A DNA stretch of 64,000 nucleotides, taken from positions 84,245,734 to 84,309,733 of the forward strand of contig OY744532.1 in NCBI GenBank assembly GCA_963556195.1, in the 5' to 3' direction. The position numbers and the translations under genes are program-made. Under the pieces are notes generated by a model. It was given only the letters and a program-made list of their open reading frames with translations, was not told the origin of the DNA and ran no database searches. Within the stretch, counting starts at the first letter, position 1, and the number at the start of each line of letters is the position of its first letter. This document shows, piece after piece, positions 24,841 to 36,238 of the stretch. Source of the DNA: Sepiola atlantica (Eukaryota; Mollusca; Cephalopoda; Sepiida; Sepiolidae).

Positions 24841-25314
24841 CACCCGTAACAAGGAACATTTGCACCGAGACGTAAAACGTTACTCTGAATTAGAGTTCAT
24901 ATATACAGTTTCATCCTAAGAGGTGAGTTATGTATCACATTACATTTAAATTTATGGAGGTGTTTACAGTCAGGTACACCTGGAACAGGGAAGACATTCA
25001 ACACTCTAGAACTCTGACGAAATAAACTACTAGAGTAGAAAACCTTCCGTGATATAAGAATCTCAACAGAGAAAATGTGAGATTTGCTGATTGTAAGGGT
25101 TGTCGAGGTTATTTACGTCGAAGGGACGGCACCAACGCAACAAGTTAGGCGTGACACATTTCATATAATTCTGTTTTATTAGGGAAATATGTTTATATGA
25201 ATTGTCTGTTTTGTTCTCGTTATCATTTAATGTTTTTATTGGGCGAAATTTACGTTAAATTTTTTTAAGCTTTTACTGTTCAGCAGAATGTCATGCTTAA
25301 TTTTAGTAGTTCTA

Positions 25315-26600
25315 TTTCCTCCTTTGTTATATCAACATACCCATGACTTAGGAAACAGGCACTACCATACTGGATTGACAAACATCCGCAAATATTACAT
25401 CAAAGATTTAATAAACAATTTATCATCGACAACATAGATAGAATTCTTAACAAAAAATCTTTCGAATTTAACAACGAAAACTACATTCAGAACTTAAGTA
25501 CAGCAATAGAAACTAGCATGGCACCGACATACGCTACCCTACCACTAGCTTACCAAGAAGAGATCTTATGTTAAATGATATACAAATATATAGATGAAAT
25601 ATCAAAACTATTTTCGTAAAATCTGGGAAAATATTCCAAGATAAGTGTTATCCCTTATGAAACTATGTAGGAGAACATCGACGAATTACAACATATACTC
25701 CGAAACCTATACCATAAACTTAAATTAACCTTGAAGATAGTCACGCAGAACTATCTTTCTTAGGTATACTAGATAAAATTACAAACACTCATATTATCAC
25801 ATACATTTACCACTACCAACGGGCACAACAACATTTCTATTTTTAATAATATAACCCCAAAAGCTGCTTGAAATGTATACTTTATTCCCGAGCACGCAGA
25901 ATCCGCACTATAGTCTATGACAAACATCTCCGAATTATCCGACTGGAGGAACTACGAAAAACATTAACGAGAATAGGATACCCATCACAATAAAAACATA
26001 AAGGTATAGAACAAGACCAAATTACTAACAGAACAACTACGGGACTCCGGAAAAGGAAGCAAAGAAAATATACTAGCATACGTCTCTACACACAACAAAA
26101 ACAATCCAGAACTATTCAAATAAATAACAAAAAAACCTCACCCCACTCAACCAAAACAACTAACTAAGCAATATATTGGAAACAACAGAATTAATCAAGG
26201 CCAACCAAAACACCTCAAACACATTTTAACCTCATCCAAACTCAACCAGCACATAATACAAGGGGTCACAAAATGAAAAAAAAAACAGAATATTGGGAGT
26301 AGTAGACTTAATAATAAAAGAAAACCCATACACATTCTAACATCCAACGCGAAAATAAAAAAAAGACTAATATTGTACCTCTATAAGTGTAGTCTATTTA
26401 CTAGAATGCACAACATTCGGCAACACCTTATATAGGCGCCACCAAAACAATTAACAATAGAGTAACTCTACATAAAAGTAACATAACATCCCAGAGAAAA
26501 GAAATGCATTTGTTTCACAGCGTACACACTCATGTAGACGAGGTAAATTAAATGGCATGTCTATCTTTCCAACTCGAGATTATTTCTATCTCGTAAGACA
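25315..26600 (+). pseudogene. Penelope-like element 2 (RT + GIY-YIG), heavily decayed
   Basis: A second Penelope-like pseudogene from a different subfamily than 413-5264. The longest readable piece (about 25358-25572) carries LPYWIDKHPQILHQRFNKQF followed by a motif that in this family is GTAMGTKxAPTYA and here reads STAIETSMAPTYAT. Further right are DSHAELSFLDILDK-like sequence near 25740 and HKPTNGHNN-type remnants near 25815. A GIY-YIG-like end is split over frames at 26385-26600 (SVVYLLECTT, then DYFYLVRQEKRFISNFPQHT). Stops and frameshifts occur every 50-200 bp. It precedes the hammerhead ribozyme region at 27340-28010, and such ribozymes are known in terminal repeats of Penelope-like elements. 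Confidence 0.7.
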
Positions 26601-26649
26601 AGAAAAACGCTTCATATCTAATTTCCCCCAACATACAGGTCACACAAAT

Positions 26650-26985
26650 CTACATACATATAAAAACAAGTGTTGATAAGCATCCACCCTTGTTTTCATA
26701 TGCATGTATATGTGTGTATACACACTTACTCATATACACACATGCATATACGCATCCACATACATAAAACAGATACATAACACACGTATATGTGTATATG
26801 TGTATATTCGTGTGGGTATGTATAAAAAACAGATAGATACGCACGTAGGCATTTTCATACATACACCAGGACTATCAATCTTACTTAAATACACATACAC
26901 TACAAACACACACCTACATACACATGTGCACAGGCACATGTATGGCGTAGACTATGAAAATAGTCAACACTCATGAATTTCACGT
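26650..26985. repeat. Alternating purine-pyrimidine (CA/TG/TA) rich region
   Basis: Low-complexity CACA, TATG and CATA blocks. Open frames on both strands encode Tyr/Ile/Thr/His/Cys repeats and are not considered genes. 26986-27261 is unremarkable. Confidence 0.75.
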
Positions 26986-27258
26986 GCGCTCTTACACTTC
27001 ATCGAATACATTGACTAAAGTTAAGTTAAACAACACACCCGAAGATTACCCACAAAGATAAATTCGAGAAACCTGCATGCATGCTTAAAAAAGACGCAGA
27101 TTTTGCAGGGAGAAGTACAGGAGATGAACACACACACACGCATGCGCATGAAATGCCAAACTGTAAAAAATAAACCCATTTTTTCAAAAGATAACAATAT
27201 ATGTAGAGAGCAAAGATGCTCGAAACGCTTTATAAAATAAAGCAGTAAACTAATAGAC

Positions 27259-27261
<3 letters not shown>

Positions 27262-27326
<65 letters not shown>
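27262..27326. repeat. (TA)n microsatellite
   Basis: Perfect TA run immediately left of the hammerhead-bearing tandem array. Confidence 0.95.
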
Positions 27327-27328
<2 letters not shown>

Positions 27329-27339
27329 TTTATAGCTCC

Positions 27340-27782
27340 TGGAAAACCCTCTAGATAGTCACTGTTAGTGTAGTATTAAATCAGCATGACGTCGCTAGCT
27401 ATAAATGCATCGTTTCTTGCATTAAGTTGAACGCTCTTATGATGTCAAGCCGCCGAATTGAGTGTTACAAGTATCACTGTTTATTTAGCTATCCACCGCT
27501 GGCCTAGTAGGTTCTAGATGTCAGGATGTGAGTTGTAATATACTCGTAGCCTAGGTTTTAGAATAGCGCGACCCGTCGTGAGTGATTATATCTCTAAGCT
27601 GATGAGTCCCGACATAAGTGTTAAAATTATCACTGTTTATTTAGCCATCCAGCGCTGTGGTTGTAGATGTCAGGATTTTAGTTGTAGTCCGGGTGTTCGA
27701 ATTGCGCGAGCAGTTGTTAATAGTTCTACTTCTATGCTGATGAGCTCCGATTAAAAAGGACGAAACGTATACGTACTTAGAT
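27340..27782 (+). repeat. ~156-bp tandem array with hammerhead motifs (retrozyme-like or Penelope terminal repeat)
   Basis: Two clear head-to-tail units start at 27462 (GTGTTACAAGTATCACTG) and 27618 (GTGTTAAAATTATCACTG), a spacing of 156 bp, with a more decayed unit to the left. They share TATCACTGTTTATTTAGC, GATGTCAGGAT and GCGCGA. CTGATGAG closes both clear units; the left unit has only TTATGATGTC there. The right-hand unit ends with a full hammerhead core (27731-27781), whereas the equivalent site at 27599 has lost the CGAAAC half. Tandem units of this size carrying type I hammerheads are the hallmark of animal retrozymes; a Penelope-like terminal repeat is the alternative. Confidence 0.65.
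27731..27781 (+). ncRNA. Hammerhead ribozyme, type I, complete core
   Basis: Self-cleaving RNA motif. CTGATGA is at 27737-27743. Stem II pairs G27744-C27761, T27746-A27760, C27747-G27759 and C27748-G27758, with C27745 bulged and a nine-base loop. GAAA is at 27762-27765. Stem III pairs A27765-T27774, C27766-G27773 and G27767-C27772 around a TATA loop. The predicted cleavage is after A27775 (GTA). Stem I pairs 27731-27736 (TCTATG) with 27776-27781 (CTTAGA), five of six pairs with one T-T mismatch. All core nucleotides needed for catalysis are present. Confidence 0.75.
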
Positions 27783-27803
27783 AATAATAAAAAAACAAAT
27801 ATG

Positions 27804-27807
<4 letters not shown>

Positions 27808-27863
<56 letters not shown>
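27808..27863. repeat. (TA)n microsatellite
   Basis: TA run between the two hammerhead motifs. Confidence 0.9.
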
Positions 27864-27869
<6 letters not shown>

Positions 27870-27965
27870 TATTTATAAATAAATATTAAATTATCAATAC
27901 CTACATATATATTTATATGGGAAAATGAAAAAGGAAAACCAAAAAATGGATGTTTTTTATGTGTA

Positions 27966-28006
27966 CATCAACGTTTCGTCTTTATTTATAAGACTTCATC
28001 AGGATG
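27966..28006 (-). ncRNA. Hammerhead ribozyme variant lacking a stem III loop
   Basis: On the minus strand CTGATGA (28002-27996) is followed by an extra A, then stem II GTCTT/AAGAC (27994-27990 with 27982-27978) and GAAAC (27977-27973). The next bases, GTT then GATG, leave only AC/GT for stem III with no loop. Stem I is CATC (28006-28003) with GATG (27969-27966). Hammerheads with almost no stem III are known from Penelope-like elements and are thought to cleave as dimers. The extra A between CTGATGA and stem II is a departure from the consensus. Confidence 0.6.
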
Positions 28007-28227
28007 ATAATATAGAGAAAAAATGTCATGCAAGTAAAAATACATGTAGGGTAGACATATTGGGAGGAAAAATAAAATAAAATAATGGCCACTACTGGGT
28101 GGACGTCCGTACTTGTTGGAGAATAAAATTTAATGTTGAAGAAAATGAGTGGGGAAGAAAGTGGAAAGATGGGGGTGAGCAAAGACTACTGTGGCTGGTA
28201 GTAAGAGAAAGAGGTGGGTGTATGAGC

Positions 28228-28347
<120 letters not shown>

Positions 28348-28935
28348 TCTTAATTAGTGTACACATGCCTTCGTTATTTAATATTTATTATAATTCTGAT
28401 ACATGAATATAATGTATGTTGTTCAATACCCAGCCATAATCATCTTCTATCATTAGGACAAAAACAGCCTCACCACCAGAATCGTCCAGCAGTCATGATC
28501 GGAACAAATTAGTTTTTAATTACTTATTTTTGGAATGAGAAAACAAGTAGTTTTATAAAGTTGTACATAGATAATAAAAATGTTCATTTTACTACGTCAT
28601 TGTTGTCATATTTACATATTTTGGGCTAAGTATATACTTTTTATTGCTCATTTTGTTTGTATTATTTGTTGTTTCATACATTCATATTTATTTTTAATTA
28701 TTATTTTTTTTTCATGCTTTTCCATTTTCTTTCATTTTAGTTTTCTTTTAATACATATATGTTCGTTTTTTGCATCTTTTCCAAATATTAATTTAGTTTA
28801 TTATTAATATATATGCTTGTTGTGCGACTGGATAACTTCGTATGATATATTTCTTTTAAAAATAGGTTTCCTCTTTCGTTCTTACCTTATTCTGATTTGT
28901 TCATTAATCCTTTTTTTGTGTATTTGTTTCTGTCA

Positions 28936-29530
28936 TGAATTACTATTTTCATTTTGCTCTTTCATTCATTCATTTCTTCTTTTAATTTTTTCATTCATTC
29001 ATTCTTTGTTTTATTCAGTCTTTCTCTCATGAATTACTATTTTTTATTTCGTTCTTTCATTCATTCATTTCTTTTACTTTTTTTCATTCATTCATTCTTT
29101 GTTTCATTCAGTCTTTCTTTTATGAATTACTATTTTTTATTTTGTTATTTCATTCATTCATTTCCTCTTTTGATTTTTTATTCATTCATGCTTTTTATTC
29201 AGTCTTTCTTTCATGAATTACTATTTTTTTATTTTGTTCTTTCATTCATTCATTTATCTTACTTCTTTACATTCATTCATTCTTTGTTTCATTCAGTCTT
29301 TCTTTCATGAATTACTATTTATTATTTTGTTCTTTCATTCATTCATTTCTTCTTTTAATTTTTTTATTCATTCATTCTTTTTTGCATTCAGTCTTTCTTT
29401 CATGGATTACTATTTTTTTATTTTGTTCTTTCCTCATTCATTTCTTCTTTTAATACTTTCATTCATTCATTCTTTGTTTTATTCAGTCTTTCTTTCATAG
29501 ATTACTATTCTTTATATTGTTCTTTCTTTT
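28936..29530. repeat. ~94-bp pyrimidine-rich tandem repeat, about 6.5 units
   Basis: The marker GAATTACTATTTT or a close variant recurs at 28937, 29031, 29124, 29215, 29309, 29404 and 29500, giving periods of 91-96 bp. Each unit also holds TTCATTCATTCATT tracts and ATTCAGTCTTTCT. Frames encoding Phe/Ser/Ile-rich peptides stay open across units but look like translated low-complexity sequence. 29531-30190 has no recognised feature apart from a 12-bp inverted pair CTGCTTGAAGTC/GACTTCAAGCAG around 30058-30137. Confidence 0.9.
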
Positions 29531-30196
29531 ATTCATCACTAATATTACCTTTTACATTCATTCGTACTGTCTTTTGTTGGTACATTTTGTTCGTGGTACA
29601 TACAATCTTATTATGTACTACCAGGCACATGCGGCATTCCTTGGGAATTAACGGAGACCAATGCGAAACCCTGTTTTTTGCTTTCAACCCTGTATTGGCA
29701 TTTTAATTTTTCATTTATATTTAATTTCTGTAATCTTTAATTTGATAGCTATAGATAAACACGAAAAAATGAATAAAAAAGTCTATTTAACATTTATGAT
29801 TTTTTCTGCGTAAAAGAACGTAATAAAAAATGAATACACACATCGGATTTCTCCTAAAGTTTTACTCGAGAACAGTTGTGTTTGGTCTTTGTTTTCAGTA
29901 ACATTCTGTATATATGAACTACAAATATCGCGTAGATTCTATTAATCAGTTCTACATCTTTAAATAATAATTTCATGGGTATTTCATAGGTGTTACCCAC
30001 CAAGAGACGTGGTTGGATGGGAAAGTTTGCGTGACACAACAAAGGTCATGAGCTAACTGCTTGAAGTCATTGAAACCACGTGGATTTCAGCTGGGGACTT
30101 TGTAACTCATTGGCTTGCGAGACTTCAAGCAGAAAATGCGTGGTTTATGTTCTGTTCACAGTGAGCACACAGTGTAGCGGATTGAATACATACGAT

Positions 30197-30260
30197 CTAT
30201 CTATCTATCTATCTTTCTATCTAGCTATCTATCTAGTTATCTATCTAGCTAGCTCTCACA
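30197..30260. repeat. (TATC)n tetranucleotide repeat
   Basis: Imperfect ATCT/AGCT microsatellite. The following 30261-31295 is AT-rich with no supported gene. Confidence 0.9.
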
Positions 30261-31295
30261 TGCGTATACATGGTACCTGTCTCTCTGACGGTTCTTCTGC
30301 AAGGGTCCGTCTTTGTAAATTAATACGTTTTATAAATATCGGAATCCGAGTATGTTTATCAGCAGTTGAATAAAAAAAACATTCACTGCGATAATACAGC
30401 TGTATAACGGATAATACACCAATCGTTACGTAAAACTGTAACATAAGGAAGTACCGTACATGCACGTGTTTAAGCTTTATTTATACTGGTGACCGTTATT
30501 ACTATGCCGTAGAAACAATAAGAGAATAATGGGGTGAGAGACTCATATTAAGTTGGGAGTGTTGCCGAGAGGTAGTGTTTGCAATGGGTGGTCTTTTAAA
30601 AAGTGTTTCTTTTATTTGTTTCTTTTTTTTGCATCAACCATTAATCTTGATTAACTTACCACTCTTCGTTGTTCACTCTGACGTTTCGTTTTTCACAAGA
30701 TTTTGTTTTCTGCTTTTATTGTTAAATTTTCACATACTCAAACTAGGCGTTTGTGATGTTTAACAGGTTTTTCATTTTATTGCTTCTTTTAATTCTTTTT
30801 ATGCTTTCCGGTTTGCTTGCTTTTCTATAGTGTATCTCTCGTGCTTTCTGTTCTTTTTTGCGCTCCCCTCATCCCTATCATCCCTCCATCAACGTCCACC
30901 TCTTATAAAGCTTCATCCCCTTTTCCCTTCCTTTTAAAAGTACATTCGCTTTTATTTAATTTCCTTGAAAACTTTGACCGACTAACCCTTTTAAAACTTC
31001 CATTCATTCTGTCTTTCGTTTTATTTGAATTCTTTATTTTTTGTGAAAGGTGCAAACTTATATTTTTCGCACAAATTTCGTGTTTGCCATTTCTCTTTTT
31101 TTCATCTCGAAATCATGTGATTAGTTCAACTGACGTCTTGCTGAAGTCCGATATCGTCGAAGCGTAACCTAGAAAGGCGCCTCCTTTTCACAGCGAAGCG
31201 CGAACTAATTTCGTGAGTAACAACGAAAAAAACGGCTTCTCTCTCTCTTCACAAAATCAATGGAGTTCGATTCTTTCCAAGCAAATAAAACAAAA

Positions 31296-31700
31296 TTAGT
31301 CAATATTAAAAAGTAACATATTTGCAAAATCGTAAATGGAATTAAAAAATTTAGAAAATGGTTTTAGATCTATTCTTGACTTAAATAAAGAGCGAACGCA
31401 CTTCCTGTGACAGTTTTTTGACTGACCTTGATGTGTCAAAATCAAGAACATTAATTTATGTCCATAGGTATCACTAAAGTGTTCGATGTTTCGACGAATC
31501 ACCCTAAAGTGACAAAAACAAATGAACAAAAAAGCTGAAGACAAGAAAAGAATTTCAGAAAGCAGTCAAGAACACACAAGTGAAGTAAGTTGTCGTTAAA
31601 AAACCAAAGCAGAACAGTTCCAGGAGAAACGTTAACAATTTAAATTCCGAGACGCCAGAATCAGCATTATTGGATCAATTATATTACGTTAAGCATTTTC
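31296..31700. repeat. Interspersed repeat family R, copy 1
   Basis: Shares with 33620-34060 and with the reverse complement of 34500-34880 the words ATGTCCATAGGTATC-like, TTCGACGAATCA-like, GAACAGTTCCAGGAGAAA and AATTCCGAGACGCCAGAAT. Low coding potential. On the minus strand GTGATTCGTCGAAACAT is hammerhead-like but incomplete. 31701-33199 has nothing recognised. Confidence 0.65.
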
Positions 31701-33204
31701 AAATGTGGTTACTTGTTTTATACGTAATTTTATTTATTGTGGGTAGCTGGGTTTTAATAAAGATAGCTTCGAATATTATTTTTTTTAATTGGTTTCACAA
31801 TGTATTATTTTAGTGCCATTTACTGCAATTGGTTTTAGATCAGAGAGGGGGGGCAGTTATATTTTTGTAAATACTGGTTAATTGAGCTAGAGTGTATAGG
31901 GTATATGGAGAGTAGGCGTGATGAGTTTTAATTGTAAAAATAATGCAGCTAGTAACTATATTATTATTATATGAGTTGGATTCTCTAAAATCACATTTGC
32001 ATTTATCAATAACATTGCTTCTTTCTAATATTTTATGTGTTGGAGAGGAGTTGTTTTTATTACAACATCTTGGGTCGTAAATTTTTTGTAGTAAATAATT
32101 AGTTTAATTTTTTTATTTTCAAATAGGGATATGTATTGGTGTACATTATTTTTATGGTTTTCACTTTTAATAGTTTTGAATGTTATTTAAATAATACAGG
32201 TTAATATAATTAAGGTTATAATGTAGGATATTATAATCATCTTAGTAGTATCTTTCAAGATTTGAATCATTGAATGTATTTGTTAATTAACGATATTATG
32301 AAGGACATTGGTTTTAATAAGAACTAGTTTTATATTTTTTACTTATATCGATTATTCTTTTGGTGGAGAAGATACGTTTTGAACCGTTTTGTAGATTCTT
32401 AACAATCTCTAATTTTTAGCGATGGAATATTTACACTTGTAATTTAAGATACTAGAATGTAAGCTGGTTGGCTTTTTATAAATAGATGTATTAAACGTAT
32501 TATAATAACATCAAAGAATAGCAATTTATAAATAACTTTTATAAAATATACTGTAGTTTGTGTATTTAGTCATTATTATCAGCTACAAAAAGATATCATC
32601 GACATAGTTTATGTAAATGGACGGTTTTAAACTGTTATTAACTGTTTTGTCAAGATTTGCTATATACAATTCGCTAAGAAACGGCATGAGAACCGAACCC
32701 GTCTAAACCCCGTAAATTTTAGTATAAATGTATCTGCAGTGGTGCAAATTAATAGTAACATTTCAGTTTTTTTAAAAATTGATTTTAAGTGAAAGTAGAG
32801 ACGAATTATTGCATGTATTATTGATAATTATATCAATTGTTTATTTTGCAGGTATGTTAGTGAATTAGATGTCTACAGCAAGAGAAGATATGAATTTATT
32901 GTCCGATGTGTAATTGTTCTTGTGTGGATCACACGCTATATTTACTGGGTAGATGCAGCTGATAAGATCATTAAGGGTGTTTGCAATTAATATATGGGTG
33001 TAGTAATTTGGTATATGAAAAGTCGGAGACGTGCATCATGTATATGTATCTTAACAGTTCTGTATAACTAACAATGTTTGTAACCACCTATTATTTTGGG
33101 AAGTTATTAAGTATTTATATGCGCGTTATTGGCAGTCAGATAATTCTGGTGTTGGCATTAGTTAAAAATCTTTCTGGAAAGAGAAAGAGAACGTTGCCAA
33201 CATC

Positions 33205-33285
33205 CCTACGTGAAAGTGGTACTCGAACTTGGAACACCCAGGTCTTCAGTCCGTGTCGTTATTAACTTAACCACCGTCACTTCCC
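33205..33285 (-). other. tRNA-like sequence, probably a SINE head or tRNA pseudogene
   Basis: Read on the minus strand it has GGAAGTG at the 5' side and CACTTTC about 65 nt later, which pair over seven positions (one G-U). TGGTTAAGTTAATAAC resembles an A box and AGTTCGAGTACC resembles a B box with an extra base. The T stem does not pair well, so a working tRNA is unlikely. No second copy was seen in this window. Confidence 0.35.
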
Positions 33286-33619
33286 GTTATTGACAGGGAC
33301 AAAACTATTAACTTGTGTATTTAATGTATTGGTAGGATCGTTGGTAATTCTTTTGAATCTGGTGTTGTTTACAAAGATTGTTTGTTGATTTGTGTGATAG
33401 TAGAATTTATTAAGTACAGCAAATAAGTCTGAGTATGGGATGGTTACGGAGTTCATTAACTGCTTTTTAATTAAAGGTAAATAATAATAAATGTGAGTGT
33501 TGCATTCATTGTGTCGAATTGTTATAGTTTTTGCTTTTAAGAGATCACGCAGGAAAGGATGTGTTTTAATTTTAGCTTCTGTCTCTAGTTTAATGGGCGA
33601 TCGAAGTTTGCCTTTTAAT

Positions 33620-34060
33620 TAAATTAACACTAATGTCCCGAGTAGTGGTATCGTGTTGTGCTGCAGGATCGTACCCTCTGGATTGTGTGTATTTAGGCAA
33701 CACCATTTCATTAAAGCAAACATTGTTAAACATAACAGAATGTATCTTCTTGGTTTTACTTTTACGTATTTTAAAAATATTTCTAATAATCTTTAGTGTC
33801 AAAATAATAAAAGAATGAATATATGGTCCATATGTATCGCGAACATTTTCGATACTTCGCCGAATCATCGTCAAATGCAAATGCACAAAAAAGATGGAAA
33901 AAAGAAGATTCTACATAAAACAGCCAATAACGCGCATGTGAAGTCAGTTAGACGCGAAAGAACAAACCATAACAGTTCCAGGAGAAAGGTTTACAATTCT
34001 AAAGTCCGAAACGGCATAATTAGAGTAATAGGAAAAAACGTATTAATTAAGCTTTTTTTT
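33620..34060. repeat. Interspersed repeat family R, copy 2
   Basis: Same orientation as copy 1. It contains TGGTCCATATGTATCGCG, CTTCGCCGAATCATCGTC, AACAGTTCCAGGAGAAAGG and ATTCTAAAGTCCGAAACGGC. The left part (ACATTGTTAAACATAACAGA) matches the reverse complement of copy 3 near 34815. Confidence 0.65.
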
Positions 34061-34499
34061 AAACTGAAATAACGTGGTAAGTAGTTGCACATAACAACAT
34101 AACCTAGAGTTTAAGGGTCTTACATCATATAGACTGTACAAACAATAGTAACTACAGGTAATCTAATAGGATTTATACAGAATACTGTACGTATTCGTAT
34201 ACTAGTTAACTTATTTAGTGAGTGATGGAACACCGGTATACCATCGAAACATGAACGTTATTACTCGTTTAATACCTAATGCTATTTATTGAAGGTTTCT
34301 TCAGAATATTTTTAATGTTTTTAATTAGTTTCAGAATGTATTATTTCCGTGTTATAAACTTATATTTTCTTCAATAAGTAGAGGGTACAGTTATGCAATT
34401 AAATGCTGGTAAATTAAGCTAGACTTTGCAAAGTGCATGGTAAGTGGCGGGTAATATACTCGTTCATTAAAACCAATCAACCCAATTACGTTACGTATT

Positions 34500-34863
34500 A
34501 AACCAACACGAATAGTTCAACATGTTTAACGTCATACAATGTATCATGTGACGCTAATTCTGGCGTCCTGGAATTTAAATTGTGAACGTTAATCCTGGAA
34601 CTGTTCTGATTTTTTCTTTTAACGTCTAACTGACTGCTTTTTGAAATTATCTTTGCTTTATTTGGTTTAGTGTACCTAAAGATTATTCGGCGAAACGTGG
34701 AAAACGTTAGCGATACATATAGAACATACATTAATGTTTTTGATTTTTACAAACAAGATAATTAGAAGAATTGAAAAAAAATAAAAACCAACTATATAAT
34801 TATGCAAAGAATTCTGTTATGTTTAATCATGTATGCCGAATCGGAAGAATGCTACCTAAATGC

Positions 34864-34880
<17 letters not shown>
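34500..34880. repeat. Interspersed repeat family R, copy 3 (inverted)
   Basis: Opposite orientation to copies 1 and 2. ATTCGGCGAAACGTGG, AACGTTAGCGATACATAT and TTCTGTTATGTTTAATCATG align to the complement of copy 2. It ends near a (TA)n run at 34872-34908. The three copies define a family of at least 400 bp. Confidence 0.65.
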
Positions 34881-34910
<30 letters not shown>

Positions 34911-34911
<1 letters not shown>

Positions 34912-35052
34912 GTTATGAGGTTTAAAAAGACTAAATATACATACGGATTGTACACATATTATAAGTTATTTCGACCTTAACTTGTTAAGGTCGAAATAAC
35001 TTATAATGTGTACAATCCGTATGTATATTTTGTCTTTTTAAACCTCATAACG
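34911..35052. repeat. Large palindrome, ~70-bp arms
   Basis: Nearly perfect inverted repeat centred at 34982/34983. The left arm starts CGTTATGAGGTTTAAAAAGA and the right arm ends with its complement at 35052; there is almost no spacer. It lies against (TA)n at 34872-34908. The arrangement is the same as for the 31-166 palindrome but the sequence is unrelated. Confidence 0.9.
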
Positions 35053-35123
35053 TATTCATGCTCTGTTTGAACGGACATAGAGCTCTCTGATTCGGAATCC
35101 TATCGAAAATAATCGAACCTGAA

Positions 35124-35166
<43 letters not shown>

Positions 35167-35167
<1 letters not shown>

Positions 35168-35503
35168 GCAGAATCAAAATGGAATTGAATATAAGCTAAT
35201 CAACAAACTAATGAAAATATAAATTCAAACACATATAAAAGGTCTACCAAACTATTTTAATTGCTAGGAAACAACCATCCTCGGTTGGAAGTAAGAACTT
35301 TAATGAACAAAAATCCGAATTGTACGAGACACATCGAAAAAAAAAAATTTCTGTTCATTAAAGTTCTTACTTCCAACCGAGGATGGTTTCTTTCAAGAAA
35401 CTGAAATATCTTGGTAGAGCTGTCATATGTGTTTGAGTTTATATTTTTGTTAGTTAGTGTATTCGCTTATCCTCAATTCCATTTTTATTTTGCATTATGT
35501 CTT
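35167..35503. repeat. Inverted repeat element, ~150-bp arms, ~30-bp spacer
   Basis: The inner arms are highly similar: CATCCTCGGTTGGAAGTAAG at 35276 and its complement near 35385. The outer arms are more diverged but still recognisable (AAAATGGAATTGAATATAAG at 35176 against the complement of 35468-35488). The spacer is about 35315-35345. (TA)n arrays flank both sides (35129-35163 and 35528-35604), consistent with a foldback or MITE in a TA-rich target. Confidence 0.85.
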
Positions 35504-35523
35504 AAACATTGTTTCTATTATTC

Positions 35524-35527
<4 letters not shown>

Positions 35528-35604
<77 letters not shown>
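35528..35604. repeat. (TA)n microsatellite
   Basis: Perfect TA run followed by GTGTGTGG repeats. 35650-36233 has no recognised gene. Confidence 0.95.
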
Positions 35605-35619
<15 letters not shown>

Positions 35620-36238
35620 GGTGTGTGGGTGTGTTCTTAGTTCATGGATATATATGAACTAACATTTTCATATAGATTTCACTTAATAATTGATCAAAAA
35701 GAACAGTTGGTACTAAAAATGATAAATTAAACTAAATTCGGTACTTTAAAAAAATATGTATCAATCAAATTTTCAGTACTTACGTCATCAATTGCGAGTT
35801 TCACAAAAGACTTCTGAAACTGGGTAACGCTTAACAAACTGAATGTATTATTGGCGTATTTTTTTTTGAAATAATTGATTTAAGGAAAGAAACTGTTGTA
35901 GTTCCTCTTGCATTTAAGTCGCTCGTTTTTTTAACTTGTTCGCAATACGAACAGGGCAGTTGTTTTCCCTAACTGTAAACTAACACTTAACAAATTCTTA
36001 CCTAATTAAAAAAACTAACTCTAACCTAACATTATTGTAACCCTAACCCAACGCTTAAACTGACCCTGAACTAAAACTAAGAATAATTTAATCCTAATCT
36101 TTGTTTTAGATTTAGTTCGACAAAAGTCGGTTTAGTTCGCTTCATATTGTATGGGAGCACCGTTGTTTTTTCAGGGAGGGGGATTATTTTGTATATAATG
36201 ATAATTTAAACAAACATTTTTTTAAGTACACGTAAATG

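Noticed and set aside
28580..29500. Phe/Ser/Ile-rich frames suggesting membrane proteins
   Set aside because: They follow a 94-bp pyrimidine-rich tandem repeat and have no plausible start or conserved domain.
30056..30137. 12-bp inverted pair CTGCTTGAAGTC/GACTTCAAGCAG
   Set aside because: Short arms with a ~57-bp loop and no repeat copies; probably chance.
36010..36070. Telomere-like CTAACCTAAC/AACCCTAACCC words
   Set aside because: Too few and irregular to be an interstitial telomere; no continuing array.
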